A DNA stretch of 64,000 nucleotides from Hyphomicrobiales bacterium (GTDB lineage: Bacteria > Pseudomonadota > Alphaproteobacteria > Rhizobiales > Rhizobiaceae), in contig UCFC01000029.1 in assembly GCA_900471515.1 (NCBI GenBank), positions 62,001 through 126,000 on the forward strand, written 5' to 3'. Below the pieces are notes generated by a model. That model made no database searches and was not told the origin of the DNA. It saw only the letters and a program-made list of their open reading frames with translations. Every line of letters starts with the position of its first letter. The first letter of the stretch is position 1. The position numbers and the translations under genes are program-made. This document shows, in pieces, positions 7,543-16,135 of the stretch.

Positions 7543-8409
7543 ATGAATATCGCAGCCAATATTGCCGACGATCTGGAAGCGGCCGACCCCGGCATCGGCC
7601 ATGCGCTGTTTGCCGATGCGCCTCACTCCGTTTCCTTCAACAAGCTGCGCAAGCGGCTGTTGCGGCAGGTGCGCCAGGCCTTCGACGATTTCGACATGCT
7701 GAAGGGCCAGAAGCGCTGGCTGATCGGCATTTCCGGCGGCAAGGATTCCTACGGGCTGCTGGCGCTGCTGCTCGACCTGCAATGGCGCGGCCTGCTGCCG
7801 GTGGAACTGATCGCCTGCAATCTCGACCAGGGCCAGCCGAATTTCCCGAAACATGTGCTGCCGGACTATCTCACCAGGATCGGCGTCAAACACCGGATCG
7901 AATATCGCGATACCTATTCGATCGTGAAGGAGAAGGTGCCGGAGGGGGCGACCTACTGTTCGCTCTGCTCGCGCCTGCGGCGCGGCAATCTCTACCGCAT
8001 CGCCAGGGAGGAGGGCTGCGACGCGCTGGTGCTCGGCCATCACCGCGAGGACATCCTCGAAACCTTCTTCATGAACTTCTTCCACGGCGGGCGCATGGCG
8101 GCCATGCCGGCGAAGCTTCTGAACGACGAAGGCAACCTGATGGTGCTGCGTCCGCTCGCTTACTGCGCGGAGGACGACATGGCGAAATTCGCGGCCGCCA
8201 TGCAGTTTCCGATCATCCCCTGCGATCTCTGCGGCTCGCAGGACGGCCTGCAGCGCAATGCGATGAAGGACATGCTTGCCGATATCGAGCGCCGCATGCC
8301 CGGCCGCAAGGACACGATGCTGCGGGCGCTCGCGCATGTGAACCCGTCGCATCTGCTCGACCCCAAACTTTTCGACTTTTCTGCGCTGAGCGTCACCCAA
8401 ACGTCATAA
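7543..8409 (+). CDS. ttcA: tRNA 2-thiocytidine biosynthesis protein TtcA
   Basis: TtcA thiolates cytidine 32 of certain tRNAs using ATP and an Fe-S cluster. The PP-loop SGGKDSYG is at about residues 65-72. Cluster cysteines are visible in YCSLCSRLRRG and in CDLCGSQDGLQR. The 288-residue length fits the alphaproteobacterial form, which has an N-terminal extension of about 25 residues. RBS AGGTAGGAAG precedes ATG at 7543. As an Fe-S enzyme it depends on the suf system found later in the window. Confidence 0.93.
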   Translation: MNIAANIADDLEAADPGIGHALFADAPHSVSFNKLRKRLLRQVRQAFDDFDMLKGQKRWLIGISGGKDSYGLLALLLDLQWRGLLPVELIACNLDQGQPNFPKHVLPDYLTRIGVKHRIEYRDTYSIVKEKVPEGATYCSLCSRLRRGNLYRIAREEGCDALVLGHHREDILETFFMNFFHGGRMAAMPAKLLNDEGNLMVLRPLAYCAEDDMAKFAAAMQFPIIPCDLCGSQDGLQRNAMKDMLADIERRMPGRKDTMLRALAHVNPSHLLDPKLFDFSALSVTQTS

Positions 8410-8453
8410 CGGACTTGCTATGAGCCTCTGCAGATCCATGCAACGAGTCCAGA

Positions 8454-9284
8454 ATGATTTTCTCAGACAATGACATAGAGTTTCTCGGCGATTGCCTCCG
8501 GCATGTCGCCGAAGAAGAAATCATGCCGCGGTTCCGCAATGCGGCCGCCGCCAATGTTTCCGAAAAAACGTCCTCCGTCGATCTCGTCACGCAGGCCGAC
8601 CTGCGCTCCGAGGCCTATCTGACGGCAGCGATCCGCGAGCGCTTTCCCGATGCGCTCATCGTCGGCGAGGAGGCCTATGAGGCGGACCGGTCGGTGGTGC
8701 CGGCGCTTGCCGATGCCGATCTTGCCTTCGTCATCGACCCCGTGGACGGCACTTTCAATTTCGCCGCCGGCCTGCCGGTCTTCGGCACGATCCTCGCCGT
8801 AACGGTCAAGGGCGAGACGGTTGCCGGCATCATTCACGATCCGGCGCTCGGCGATACGGTCATTTCCCTCAAGGGCGCCGGCGCCTTCCAGCAGAAGCGC
8901 AATTGCGAGCCGGTCCGCCTGAAGGTCGCAGAACCGGTCGAGCTTGGCCGCATGGTCGGCGCCATGGCCTGCAGCCATATGGAGGAGCCGGATCGTTCGC
9001 GCATTGCCGGCAATATGGCGAAGATCCGCATGACCTTCGCCTTCAACTGCTCGGCCTATGAATATTGGATGGCTTCGTCCGGCAAACTGCATTTCATCGG
9101 CCATGCCAAGCTGATGCCGTGGGACCATCTCGCCGGCGTGCTGACGCATCAGGAAGCCGGCGGCCATACCGCGAAATTCGACGGAACGCCCTACAGGCCG
9201 GGCGAGATTTCCGGCGGCATCATCTCGGCTCCCGACAGGGAAAGCTGGCAGATGATCCGCAGCGAGATCGTCGGCCACCGATAG
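8454..9284 (+). CDS. Inositol-monophosphatase-family phosphatase, copy 1
   Basis: A 276-residue Mg2+-dependent phosphatase of the IMPase/FBPase superfamily. Metal-binding blocks are VGEEAYE (residues 67-73), the core VIDPVDGTFNFAAG (about 93-106) and LMPWDHLAGVLTHQEAGG near residue 218. Members of this family in Rhizobiaceae act on inositol phosphates, histidinol phosphate or similar sugars; sequence alone does not decide. The downstream hisC might suggest a histidinol-phosphatase role for this or the next gene, but that gene is on the other strand. It is a tandem paralogue of the next gene, 17 nt away. Confidence 0.85.
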   Translation: MIFSDNDIEFLGDCLRHVAEEEIMPRFRNAAAANVSEKTSSVDLVTQADLRSEAYLTAAIRERFPDALIVGEEAYEADRSVVPALADADLAFVIDPVDGTFNFAAGLPVFGTILAVTVKGETVAGIIHDPALGDTVISLKGAGAFQQKRNCEPVRLKVAEPVELGRMVGAMACSHMEEPDRSRIAGNMAKIRMTFAFNCSAYEYWMASSGKLHFIGHAKLMPWDHLAGVLTHQEAGGHTAKFDGTPYRPGEISGGIISAPDRESWQMIRSEIVGHR

Positions 9285-9301
9285 ACCGAAAGGAAAGCGC
9301 C

Positions 9302-10126
9302 ATGACGACTGCCATAGATACGATGAAGCTTGCCGATCTCCTGCGGCAGGCAGCGAAAGCCGAGATCCTGCCGCGCTTTCGCCGGCTGGGCAGCGGCGAC
9401 GTGCGCGCCAAGACGGAAGCGACCGATCTCGTGACCGAGGCGGACGAGCAGGCCGAACGTTTGATGAAGGCGCAAGCCCAGCGCCTCTGGCCGGAAGCGC
9501 TGTTCATCGGCGAGGAATCGGTTGCCGCCGACGCGTCGCTGCTGGACAGGCTCGCGGGGGCGGATCTCGCCATCGTCGTCGATCCGGTCGACGGCACGTT
9601 CAACTTTGCTGCCGGCATTCCGGCCTTCGGCGTCATGGCCTCGGTCGTTTCCAAGGGCGAGACGGTTGCCGGCATCATCTACGATCCGATGGGCGACGAC
9701 TGGGTCATGGCGGAAAAGGGCGGTGGCGCCTGGTTGCGGCGGCCGGACGGCGAGGCGCAGCGGCTCAAGGTGGCAGCACCGGTTGCGCTCGACCAGATGG
9801 TCGGCATGGCCTCCACCGGCTACCTGCCGCAGGAAAAGCGCGCCGAAATCCTCGGCAATCTCGCCAAGGTGCGCTTCCTCACCAACTACCGCTGCGCTGC
9901 CCACGAATACCGCACCTTTGCCGGCGGCCATGTGCATTACCTGATGTATAACAAGCTGATGCCCTGGGATCATCTGGCCGGCACGCTGATCTGCCAGGAA
10001 GCCGGCGCCCATGCCGCCCGTTTCGACGGCTCGGCTTACCTGCCGCACCATGTCACCGGCGGACTGCTGATTGCGCCCGACAAGGAGAGCTGGGACATCC
10101 TGCGCCGCGAGGTTTTCACGGTCTGA
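9302..10126 (+). CDS. Inositol-monophosphatase-family phosphatase, copy 2
   Basis: A 274-residue paralogue of the preceding gene. It has IGEESVAAD, VVDPVDGTFNFAAGIPAFG and NKLMPWDHLAGTLICQEAGA in matching positions, with all metal ligands kept. ATG at 9302 follows GAAAGGAAAGCGCC. Divergence between the copies is substantial in the N-terminal helix and the middle (YRCAAHEYRTFAGG versus FNCSAYEYWMASSG), so the substrates may differ. The two are almost certainly cotranscribed. A strong hairpin follows its stop. Confidence 0.86.
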   Translation: MTTAIDTMKLADLLRQAAKAEILPRFRRLGSGDVRAKTEATDLVTEADEQAERLMKAQAQRLWPEALFIGEESVAADASLLDRLAGADLAIVVDPVDGTFNFAAGIPAFGVMASVVSKGETVAGIIYDPMGDDWVMAEKGGGAWLRRPDGEAQRLKVAAPVALDQMVGMASTGYLPQEKRAEILGNLAKVRFLTNYRCAAHEYRTFAGGHVHYLMYNKLMPWDHLAGTLICQEAGAHAARFDGSAYLPHHVTGGLLIAPDKESWDILRREVFTV

Positions 10127-10134
10127 GGCCGAGA

Positions 10135-10158
10135 TGGCCTGAACGTGCGTTCAGGCCA
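10135..10158. terminator. Bidirectional terminator between the phosphatase pair and hisC
   Basis: TGGCCTGAAC (10135-10144), loop GTGC, GTTCAGGCCA (10149-10158) is a perfect 10-bp stem between convergent genes. It overlaps the hisC stop codon. No long T-run is present on either side. Confidence 0.6.
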
Positions 10159-11209
10159 GTATCTCCCTCAGCGCATCCAGCAGCCTGTCGCATTCGGCAT
10201 CGGTGCCGATGGTGATGCGCAGGAAATCCTGGATGCGCTCCTTGCGGAAATGCCGGACGAGGATTGCTCGCTTGCGCAATTCCGCCGCCAGCTCCGCACC
10301 GCTGCGGATGCTATGGCGGGCAAAGACGAAATTGGCGGATGAGGGCAGGACTTCGAAACCGAGTTCGCCAAGGGCTGCCGTCAGCCGCTCGCGGCTGGCG
10401 ATGATCAGTTCGCAATGTTTCTCGAACCAGTCCCGGTCCTCCCAGGCGGCGACGGCGCCGGCCTGGCTCAGCCTGTCCAGCGGATAGGAATTGAAACTGT
10501 CCTTGACCCGTTCCAGCGCGTCGACGAGCGGGCGCTGGCCGACGGCGAAACCGACGCGCAGGCCGGAGAGGCCGCGCGATTTGGAGAAGGTCTGGACGAC
10601 GAGCAGGTTCGGGTATTTCCGGACCAGCGGAATGGCGCTCTCGCCGCCGAAATCCACATAGGCTTCGTCGATGACGACGACCTGATCGGGGTGCTCGGAT
10701 ATCAGCGTTTCGATCGCCGTGAGCGGCAGCGCCGTTCCGGTCGGTGCGTTCGGGTTGGTCAGGATGATCGCGCCGCAGGGCTGGCGGTAATCCTCGATCC
10801 TCACCCGCATCCTCTCGTCCAGCGGGATTTCGCGGAATTCGATGCCGTAGAGGCGGCAATAGGTCGGGTAGAAGCTGTAGCTGATATCGGGGTAGAGCAG
10901 GGGCAACTCGTGCTTCAGGAGCGCCTGGAACGTGTGGGCCAGAACCTCGTCCGAGCCGTTGCCGACGAACACTTCGCCGGGATCGAGATCGTGGCTTGCG
11001 GCAATCGCCCGGCGCAGCTTCAGGCCGGTCGGCTCGGGGTAGAGGCGCAGCGTGTCGTTGACCGCCTGCCCAATCGCCGCCAGCGCATGCGGCGAGGGGC
11101 CGTAAGGGTTCTCGTTGGTGTTCAGCTTCACGAGGCCCTCGATGACGGGCTGTTCGCCCGCCACATAGGGTGTCAGGGAATGAACGACGGGGCTCCAGAA
11201 ACGGCTCAT
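10151..11209 (-). CDS. hisC: Histidinol-phosphate aminotransferase
   Basis: A PLP enzyme (352 residues) converting imidazole-acetol phosphate to histidinol phosphate; related copies also act on aromatic amino acids. Fold type I blocks are present: NTNENPYGPSP near residue 30, GNGSDEVLA, ILTNPNAPTGTALP, VVIDEAYVDFGG and the PLP lysine in TFSKSRGLSGLRVGF. The start at 11209 is preferred because GGAAGG lies 5 nt upstream; ATG at 11212 is adjacent. It lies directly downstream of a Bcr/CflA exporter (32 nt), a likely cotranscript. Confidence 0.9.
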   Translation of the reverse strand: MSRFWSPVVHSLTPYVAGEQPVIEGLVKLNTNENPYGPSPHALAAIGQAVNDTLRLYPEPTGLKLRRAIAASHDLDPGEVFVGNGSDEVLAHTFQALLKHELPLLYPDISYSFYPTYCRLYGIEFREIPLDERMRVRIEDYRQPCGAIILTNPNAPTGTALPLTAIETLISEHPDQVVVIDEAYVDFGGESAIPLVRKYPNLLVVQTFSKSRGLSGLRVGFAVGQRPLVDALERVKDSFNSYPLDRLSQAGAVAAWEDRDWFEKHCELIIASRERLTAALGELGFEVLPSSANFVFARHSIRSGAELAAELRKRAILVRHFRKERIQDFLRITIGTDAECDRLLDALREILA

Positions 11210-11241
11210 CATCACCTTCCAATATTGGCGCTCGAGCACCA

Positions 11242-12522
11242 TTACATGTGAACGGCGCCGGGGTCGATCTGCGGGCTGTCGCCGGGGTGGGTGAAAAGCT
11301 TGCCCTTTTCGGCCCAGAGCACCATGACGATGGTAATGGCGCCGAAGAGCGCGAAACCGCCGAAGAGCGGCTGGACGGTGCCGTTGAAGAGCTGGCCGAC
11401 GCCGCCGCCGAGAACGGCGCCGAAAGTGGTGGAGACGAAACCCGTCACCGCCGTTGCCGTGCCGGCGAGGTTGCCCATCGGCTCCAGGCTGATGGCCGTG
11501 AAATTGGTGGCGATCACGGCAAACATCATCAGGAGGATCGAGAAGAGCGCATAGGAGAAGGCGAAGGACGGCGTGCCGCCGAGTGCTGCGACAAAGCCGA
11601 TTGCCGAAATGATGGTGAAGAGCAGCATGGCGGCATGGGAGATGCGGCGCATGCCGAAGCTGCGCACCAGCATGCCGTTCAGGAAGTTTGCGACCGCGAT
11701 GCCGCCTGCCGTCGCGGCAAAGGCGATCGGCAGCCAGTCGCCGAGGCCGTAGACCTCGCCGAAGACCTGCTGGACCGAGATGACATAGGCGCTGATGACG
11801 CCGGTGAACATGGTGAGCCCGATCATGTAGCCGCAGGTGATGCGGTTGGTCAGAACCGTCCTGAAACCATCGGCAACGGCGGCGAAGGAGAGCGGAATGC
11901 GCTCGTCCGGCGGCAGCGATTCTTTCAGGCGCAGGAGCGCCCAGACGAAAAGGATCGAGGCGACGACGCCGAGCAGGATGAAGATCCAGTGCCATTCGGC
12001 ATAGGTGATGATCAGCTGGCCGACGGAGGGGGCAACGATCGGCACGATCATGAAGACGATCATGACATAGGACATGACGCGGGCCATCTCGCGGCCGCCG
12101 AAGCAGTCGCGCACGATCGCCATGGTGGTGATGCGCACGGCCGCGCCGCCGATGCCCTGGACGAAACGCATGACCAGCAGCATTTCGAAACTGCCGGTGG
12201 CGGCCGCCGCAAACATGCCGATGACATAGCAGGCGAGGCCGCCGAGCAGGATGTTGCGGCGGCCGAAGGCATCCGACAGGCTGCCGAAGACGATCTGCGA
12301 GGCGCCGAAGCCCAAGAAGAACACGCCGATGACGAGCTGCGTGTCGTTGTTGTTGGTCACGCCGAGCGAATGGCCGATGCTCGGCAGTGCCGCCAGCATG
12401 CTGTCGATCGCCATGGCGATCGAGGCGGTCATGATGGCGATCGTCACCACGAATTCGACGAAGCCCATGCCGATGCGGGCCGAGCCCTGGTTTTCCGTAT
12501 GCGGTTTGTGTGTCGGAGTCAT
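11242..12522 (-). CDS. Bcr/CflA-family MFS drug exporter, copy 1
   Basis: A 426-residue inner-membrane carrier with 12 predicted segments. Family hallmarks are DTQLVIGVFFLGFGASQIVFGSL split around segment 2, the DHA1 motif SDAFGRRNIL, and FVQGIGGAAVRI in segment 4. The N-terminal 20 residues are polar, as is usual. It is followed by hisC and preceded by a paralogue in the same direction. Substrate not inferable; multidrug or bicyclomycin-like export is the family default. Confidence 0.85.
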   Translation of the reverse strand: MTPTHKPHTENQGSARIGMGFVEFVVTIAIMTASIAMAIDSMLAALPSIGHSLGVTNNNDTQLVIGVFFLGFGASQIVFGSLSDAFGRRNILLGGLACYVIGMFAAAATGSFEMLLVMRFVQGIGGAAVRITTMAIVRDCFGGREMARVMSYVMIVFMIVPIVAPSVGQLIITYAEWHWIFILLGVVASILFVWALLRLKESLPPDERIPLSFAAVADGFRTVLTNRITCGYMIGLTMFTGVISAYVISVQQVFGEVYGLGDWLPIAFAATAGGIAVANFLNGMLVRSFGMRRISHAAMLLFTIISAIGFVAALGGTPSFAFSYALFSILLMMFAVIATNFTAISLEPMGNLAGTATAVTGFVSTTFGAVLGGGVGQLFNGTVQPLFGGFALFGAITIVMVLWAEKGKLFTHPGDSPQIDPGAVHM

Positions 12523-12641
12523 TCGAATCCCCCTGAATGACGCAAGAGCGGCCGCAACGCGGCCGAATGAAGCGGGATGCGGCGAGCCCCTACCAGAATG
12601 CCCCGCCGCCTGATGTGTCTGGAAGCTTCCGGTGCCCGATA

Positions 12642-13931
12642 TCAGTGGCCGATATCGGTGAAGCTCGAAAGCGATGCGTCCTTCGACAGCGGCGCGTGCT
12701 GCGCCCTGAACAGCCGGCCCTTTTCGGCGATCAGCACGAAGACGATGCCGATCAGCGAGACGACGAAATAACCGGCGATCATCGGCGTTGCCGTGCCGTT
12801 ATAGGCCTGCCCGATCATGGCGCCGATCGAGGCGCCGCCGACCGTGCTCATGAAGCCGATCACCGAGGAGGCCGTGCCGGCGAGATGGCCGAGCGGCTCC
12901 ATGGCGAGCGAATTGAAGTTCGAGCCGATCCAGCCGAACTGGAACATGACCAGCGCGAAGAAGACGATGAAGATCGCAAAGGGCATCGGCTGCGGCCCAA
13001 AGGCCTGCACCAGAAGCCAGACGAAGCTCAGGAGGCAGAAGCCGATGATGGAGGCGTGCGACAGGCGGCGCATGCCGAAACGGCCGACGAGCTGGGAATT
13101 GATGAAGGACGAAAACGCCATGAACAGGGCCACGCCGGCAAAGGCCACCGGCGCGTATACGCCGAGCCCGTAAATGCCGACATAGATCTGCTGGGCGGAA
13201 TTGATGAAGCCGAACAGCGCCCCGAACAGGATCGTGCTGGCGATGGTGTAACAGAGGGCGATGCGGTTGGAAAGGAAGATCGCAAAACCCTGCAGGATGG
13301 AGCGCGCCGTGAACGGGCGCACATTGGCCGGATCCAGCGTTTCGGGCAGGCGCAGATACATCCAGATGCCGACGGCCGTCGCCATCGTGCCGATGAAGAC
13401 GAAGATCATGTGCCAGGTGCTGACGAGCATGATGATCTGGCCGCTGCCGGGCGCAATGACGGGCACGATCATGAAGACCATCATGATGAGCGACATGACT
13501 TCCGCCATCTGCCGGCCGCCGTAGACGTCGCGGACGATGGAGATGGTGATGACGCGGGTGGCGGCCGAACCGAGGCCCTGGATGAAGCGCAGCGCCAGAA
13601 GCCCGGCGAAGGTCGGCACGACGGCAATGCCGAAAGCGGAAACGACGTAGATGCTGAGGCCGATCAGCAGCGGAACGCGGCGGCCGAAGCGGTCCGACAG
13701 CGGGCCGTAGAAAAGCTGGGCGAGGCCGAAGCCGAACAGATAGGCGGAAACGACATATTGGCGATGATTTTCGTTTTCGACACCGAGACTCGCGCCGATC
13801 TGCTGCAATGCGGGCAGCATGATGTCGATCGCCAGCGAGTTGACGGCCATCATGAAAGCCGCAAGCGCGATAAATTCCAGCTTGCCCATGGGCAGCCGAC
13901 CCGCGGACATGGCTTGTGATGAATCTGTCAC
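12642..13931 (-). CDS. Bcr/CflA-family MFS drug exporter, copy 2
   Basis: A 429-residue paralogue of the gene downstream. Matching landmarks are NHRQYVVSAYLFGFGLAQ, YGPLSDRFGRRVPL and FIQGLGSAATRVITIS. Both copies start their first segment after a Met/Phe-Val-rich stretch and end with EKGxLF. The 119-nt gap between the two holds no recognisable gene or clear terminator. The tandem pair with hisC could be one transcript. Substrate unknown. Confidence 0.85.
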   Translation of the reverse strand: MTDSSQAMSAGRLPMGKLEFIALAAFMMAVNSLAIDIMLPALQQIGASLGVENENHRQYVVSAYLFGFGLAQLFYGPLSDRFGRRVPLLIGLSIYVVSAFGIAVVPTFAGLLALRFIQGLGSAATRVITISIVRDVYGGRQMAEVMSLIMMVFMIVPVIAPGSGQIIMLVSTWHMIFVFIGTMATAVGIWMYLRLPETLDPANVRPFTARSILQGFAIFLSNRIALCYTIASTILFGALFGFINSAQQIYVGIYGLGVYAPVAFAGVALFMAFSSFINSQLVGRFGMRRLSHASIIGFCLLSFVWLLVQAFGPQPMPFAIFIVFFALVMFQFGWIGSNFNSLAMEPLGHLAGTASSVIGFMSTVGGASIGAMIGQAYNGTATPMIAGYFVVSLIGIVFVLIAEKGRLFRAQHAPLSKDASLSSFTDIGH

Positions 13932-14026
13932 AATGAAATTCCCATAAACAGGTCAAGGCGCTGCTTGGCGCAGCGCCTCGAACTCAAAATACAGATTTGG
14001 AAACCGGACGGACGCCCGATGACCGA

Positions 14027-14362
14027 TCAGGCGGCGCCTTTGACCGTGACGCCGTTTTCCTGGAGATGCTGCTGGAGCTCACCGGCCTGGAACATTTCCC
14101 GGACGATGTCGCAGCCGCCGATGAACTCGCCCTTGACGTAGAGCTGGGGGATCGTCGGCCAGTTGGAGTAATCCTTGATGCCCTGGCGGATTTCCGAATC
14201 GGCGAGCACGTTGATGCCCTTATAGTCGACGCCGAGATAGTCGAGGATCTGCACGACCTGGCCGGAGAAACCGCACTGCGGAAACTGCGGCGTGCCCTTC
14301 ATGAAGAGGACGACGTCGTTGCTCTTGACTTCGTTGTCGATGAATTCGTTGATACCGCTCAT
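14027..14362 (-). CDS. grxD: Monothiol glutaredoxin (Grx4/GrxD type)
   Basis: A 111-residue monothiol glutaredoxin that binds a glutathione-ligated [2Fe-2S] cluster with BolA or as a homodimer. The active site QCGFSGQVVQIL contains the CGFS motif; FMKGTPQFP and WPTIPQLYVKGEFIGGCDIV are the usual glutathione-binding blocks. ATG at 14362 follows AAAGGATTAGG. In many rhizobia this gene lies next to bolA; here bolA is 4.4 kb away at 18722-18955 on the same strand with other genes between. Confidence 0.95.
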   Translation of the reverse strand: MSGINEFIDNEVKSNDVVLFMKGTPQFPQCGFSGQVVQILDYLGVDYKGINVLADSEIRQGIKDYSNWPTIPQLYVKGEFIGGCDIVREMFQAGELQQHLQENGVTVKGAA

Positions 14363-14432
14363 GGGACCTAATCCTTTCAACAGGCAGGTTAAAGGCCCGC
14401 CGTTTCAATCATTTTCCTTAGATAGCATGTGG

Positions 14433-14453
14433 GGGCGGGAATTCCACCCGCCC
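14433..14453. repeat. GC-rich hairpin upstream of grxD
   Basis: GGGCGGG (14433-14439) pairs with CCCGCCC (14447-14453) across ATTCCA plus one base. There is no T-run on either strand, so it may be a transcript-end stem or a regulatory element between the cytochrome c gene and grxD. Confidence 0.35.
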
Positions 14454-14508
14454 AAACCAAAAAAAGACCAATCCGCGACACTCTGCGGCTGGTATTGTTG
14501 CCCATGTG

Positions 14509-15330
14509 TTACTGCTCCCTGGCGAGGTAAGCCTGGATCTGTTCAATCTCGCTGTCGGTGAAGTGGCTGAAGTCCCACTGCGAGACTTCGGTCATGACGC
14601 CGAGGTCGCGCCCGCCCATGCCCTTGCCGGTGCGCAGCAGGGCCTTGAACTGTTCGGGCGGATAGGATTGCGCCAGGGGCTTCAGGGCAGGGGCCTTGAA
14701 GGCCGGCGACTGTTTCTCGGTATCGAGATTGTGGCAGTGGCTGCAATCCGTCTTCCACATATATTCGCCGATATCGGCCGGGCGCGCTGCCGCCGGCTTG
14801 AAACCCGGCGCCACGTCGTCGGCCTCGAAGGGGATCTGGCCGAGCGCCAGCGCGATTCGTCCGACAGGCCCCCAGCTCGTGCCGCCGTCGACGGCATCGG
14901 GAAGCGGCTTCTGGCTGCGCAGCCAGGCGATGATATCGGCCATGTCCTCGTCCGAAATGTTGGAGAGGTTGCTGGCCGGCATGATGACGGCGCCGGTGCC
15001 GTCCCGCTTGATGCCGTGGCGGATGAGGCGCACCAGTTCGGCATCGGTATATTCGGGAACCAGCCGCGTCAGGTTCGGCGCGACGAGGCGGCCGAGCGCG
15101 GGGTCGTCCACCAGGACATTGCCGGCATCGCGGTGACAGCCGCCGCACATGAAGGTGCGGGCGCGCCGTTCCGATTCCTCCGGCGACAGCGTCGTCTTGA
15201 CGGTGAAATCGGCGGCCGCCAGATCGTAGCTCCTTGCGAGCCGCATTTCGGACAGGCTGTAGACGGCGCCAACCGCCACAAGACAGAGAACGACGAGTGC
15301 GGCGAGAACGATTTTCAGGATGCGAAACAT
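14509..15330 (-). CDS. Membrane-anchored dihaem cytochrome c
   Basis: A 273-residue protein with one N-terminal membrane anchor (ILKIVLAALVVLCLVAVGAV) and a periplasmic part holding two haem-attachment motifs, CGGCH near residue 72 and CSHCH near residue 195. Likely axial methionines are in the GAVIMPASNLSN and GKGMGGRDLG regions. It resembles the electron-transfer cytochromes c that partner dehydrogenases. The start at 15330 is chosen for the GGGAGG ribosome site 6 nt upstream. It is 26 nt downstream of a GST gene, probably one operon under the divergent LysR regulator. Confidence 0.8.
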   Translation of the reverse strand: MFRILKIVLAALVVLCLVAVGAVYSLSEMRLARSYDLAAADFTVKTTLSPEESERRARTFMCGGCHRDAGNVLVDDPALGRLVAPNLTRLVPEYTDAELVRLIRHGIKRDGTGAVIMPASNLSNISDEDMADIIAWLRSQKPLPDAVDGGTSWGPVGRIALALGQIPFEADDVAPGFKPAAARPADIGEYMWKTDCSHCHNLDTEKQSPAFKAPALKPLAQSYPPEQFKALLRTGKGMGGRDLGVMTEVSQWDFSHFTDSEIEQIQAYLAREQ

Positions 15331-15356
15331 TTGAAGACCTCCCAGGAAGATATGGT

Positions 15357-16022
15357 TCAAGCGGCGGCCGGACGCTGCCTTGCGGCAACAGCCCGTTCAA
15401 AATCGCCATAGGCAAGGTTCCAGCCGCGGCGTTCCCTCAGCGTCGCAAGCCAGCGCAGGACGTTGGGAAAGGCGGAGAGATCGACATCCGCAAAAGCGCC
15501 GAGCGTGACGTTGGCGGCGCCGACATAGTCGGCAAGCGTGATTTCGCTGCCGCAGACGAACTCGCTGTCGCCGATCATGCGGTCGTTGAGAACCTGCAGA
15601 TATTTGCGGCTGCCCTGCGCGCCGATCGCGCGCATCGCGGCAAGCGTCTTTGCCTCCAGCGCCAGCAGGGGCGGCAATATATGGGTGTAGGAAAGCAGGA
15701 CGCAGTGGAAGACGTGGAAATTCGTCTGGAACCAGCTCACCGCCTCGTCGACACGGGTGCGGGCCTGCAGTTCCGCCGGATAGACGGGCATTTCATATTT
15801 CAGGGCGACGTAGCGGATGATCGCCGAACTCTGCGCCACAGTGAAATCGCCATCGACCAGCACGGGAACCTGAGCATTGGCATTGATGCCGCTAAATTCG
15901 GCCGTGTATTGCTCTCCGTCGGCGATCGAGATGATCTGTTCTTCGAACTCGACATTCTGGTCAAACAGGAAAAAAGAGGCGATGCGCGAAGATGTCGAGG
16001 TCGGATCGTATATAAGCTTCAT
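15357..16022 (-). CDS. Glutathione S-transferase family protein
   Basis: A 221-residue protein with the GST fold: thioredoxin-like N-terminal half (KLIYDPTSTSSRIASFFLF, then AQVPVLVDGDFTVAQSSAIIRYVA carrying the cis-Pro and Gln-Ser glutathione contact) and an all-helical C-terminal half ending in a TLADYVGAANVTL block. The catalytic residue is probably Ser or Thr in the TSTSSR loop. The next gene on the strand encodes a cytochrome c, an unusual pairing. Substrate unknown. Confidence 0.85.
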   Translation of the reverse strand: MKLIYDPTSTSSRIASFFLFDQNVEFEEQIISIADGEQYTAEFSGINANAQVPVLVDGDFTVAQSSAIIRYVALKYEMPVYPAELQARTRVDEAVSWFQTNFHVFHCVLLSYTHILPPLLALEAKTLAAMRAIGAQGSRKYLQVLNDRMIGDSEFVCGSEITLADYVGAANVTLGAFADVDLSAFPNVLRWLATLRERRGWNLAYGDFERAVAARQRPAAA

Positions 16023-16120
16023 GATATTTACTACCCGGGAATAGAAACGGCGGCGGCGATCTGCTAAGGCAATTCTTGGGCGGGCTCAAACACCGATATT
16101 GAAAGTTGGTTCTGCATTTT

Positions 16121-16135
16121 TGCATAATGGATGCA
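16121..16135. promoter_or_regulatory. Short inverted repeat at the lysR start
   Basis: TGCAT (16121-16125), AATGG, ATGCA (16131-16135), with a further TGCA at 16113-16116. It covers the lysR start codon in the GST/lysR divergent region. The spacing is LysR-box-like, but the match is short. Confidence 0.3.

Noticed and set aside
10151..11995. Long 614-codon frame for hisC
   Set aside because: The extra N-terminal part is antisense-like shadow inside the Bcr/CflA gene; hisC begins at 11209.
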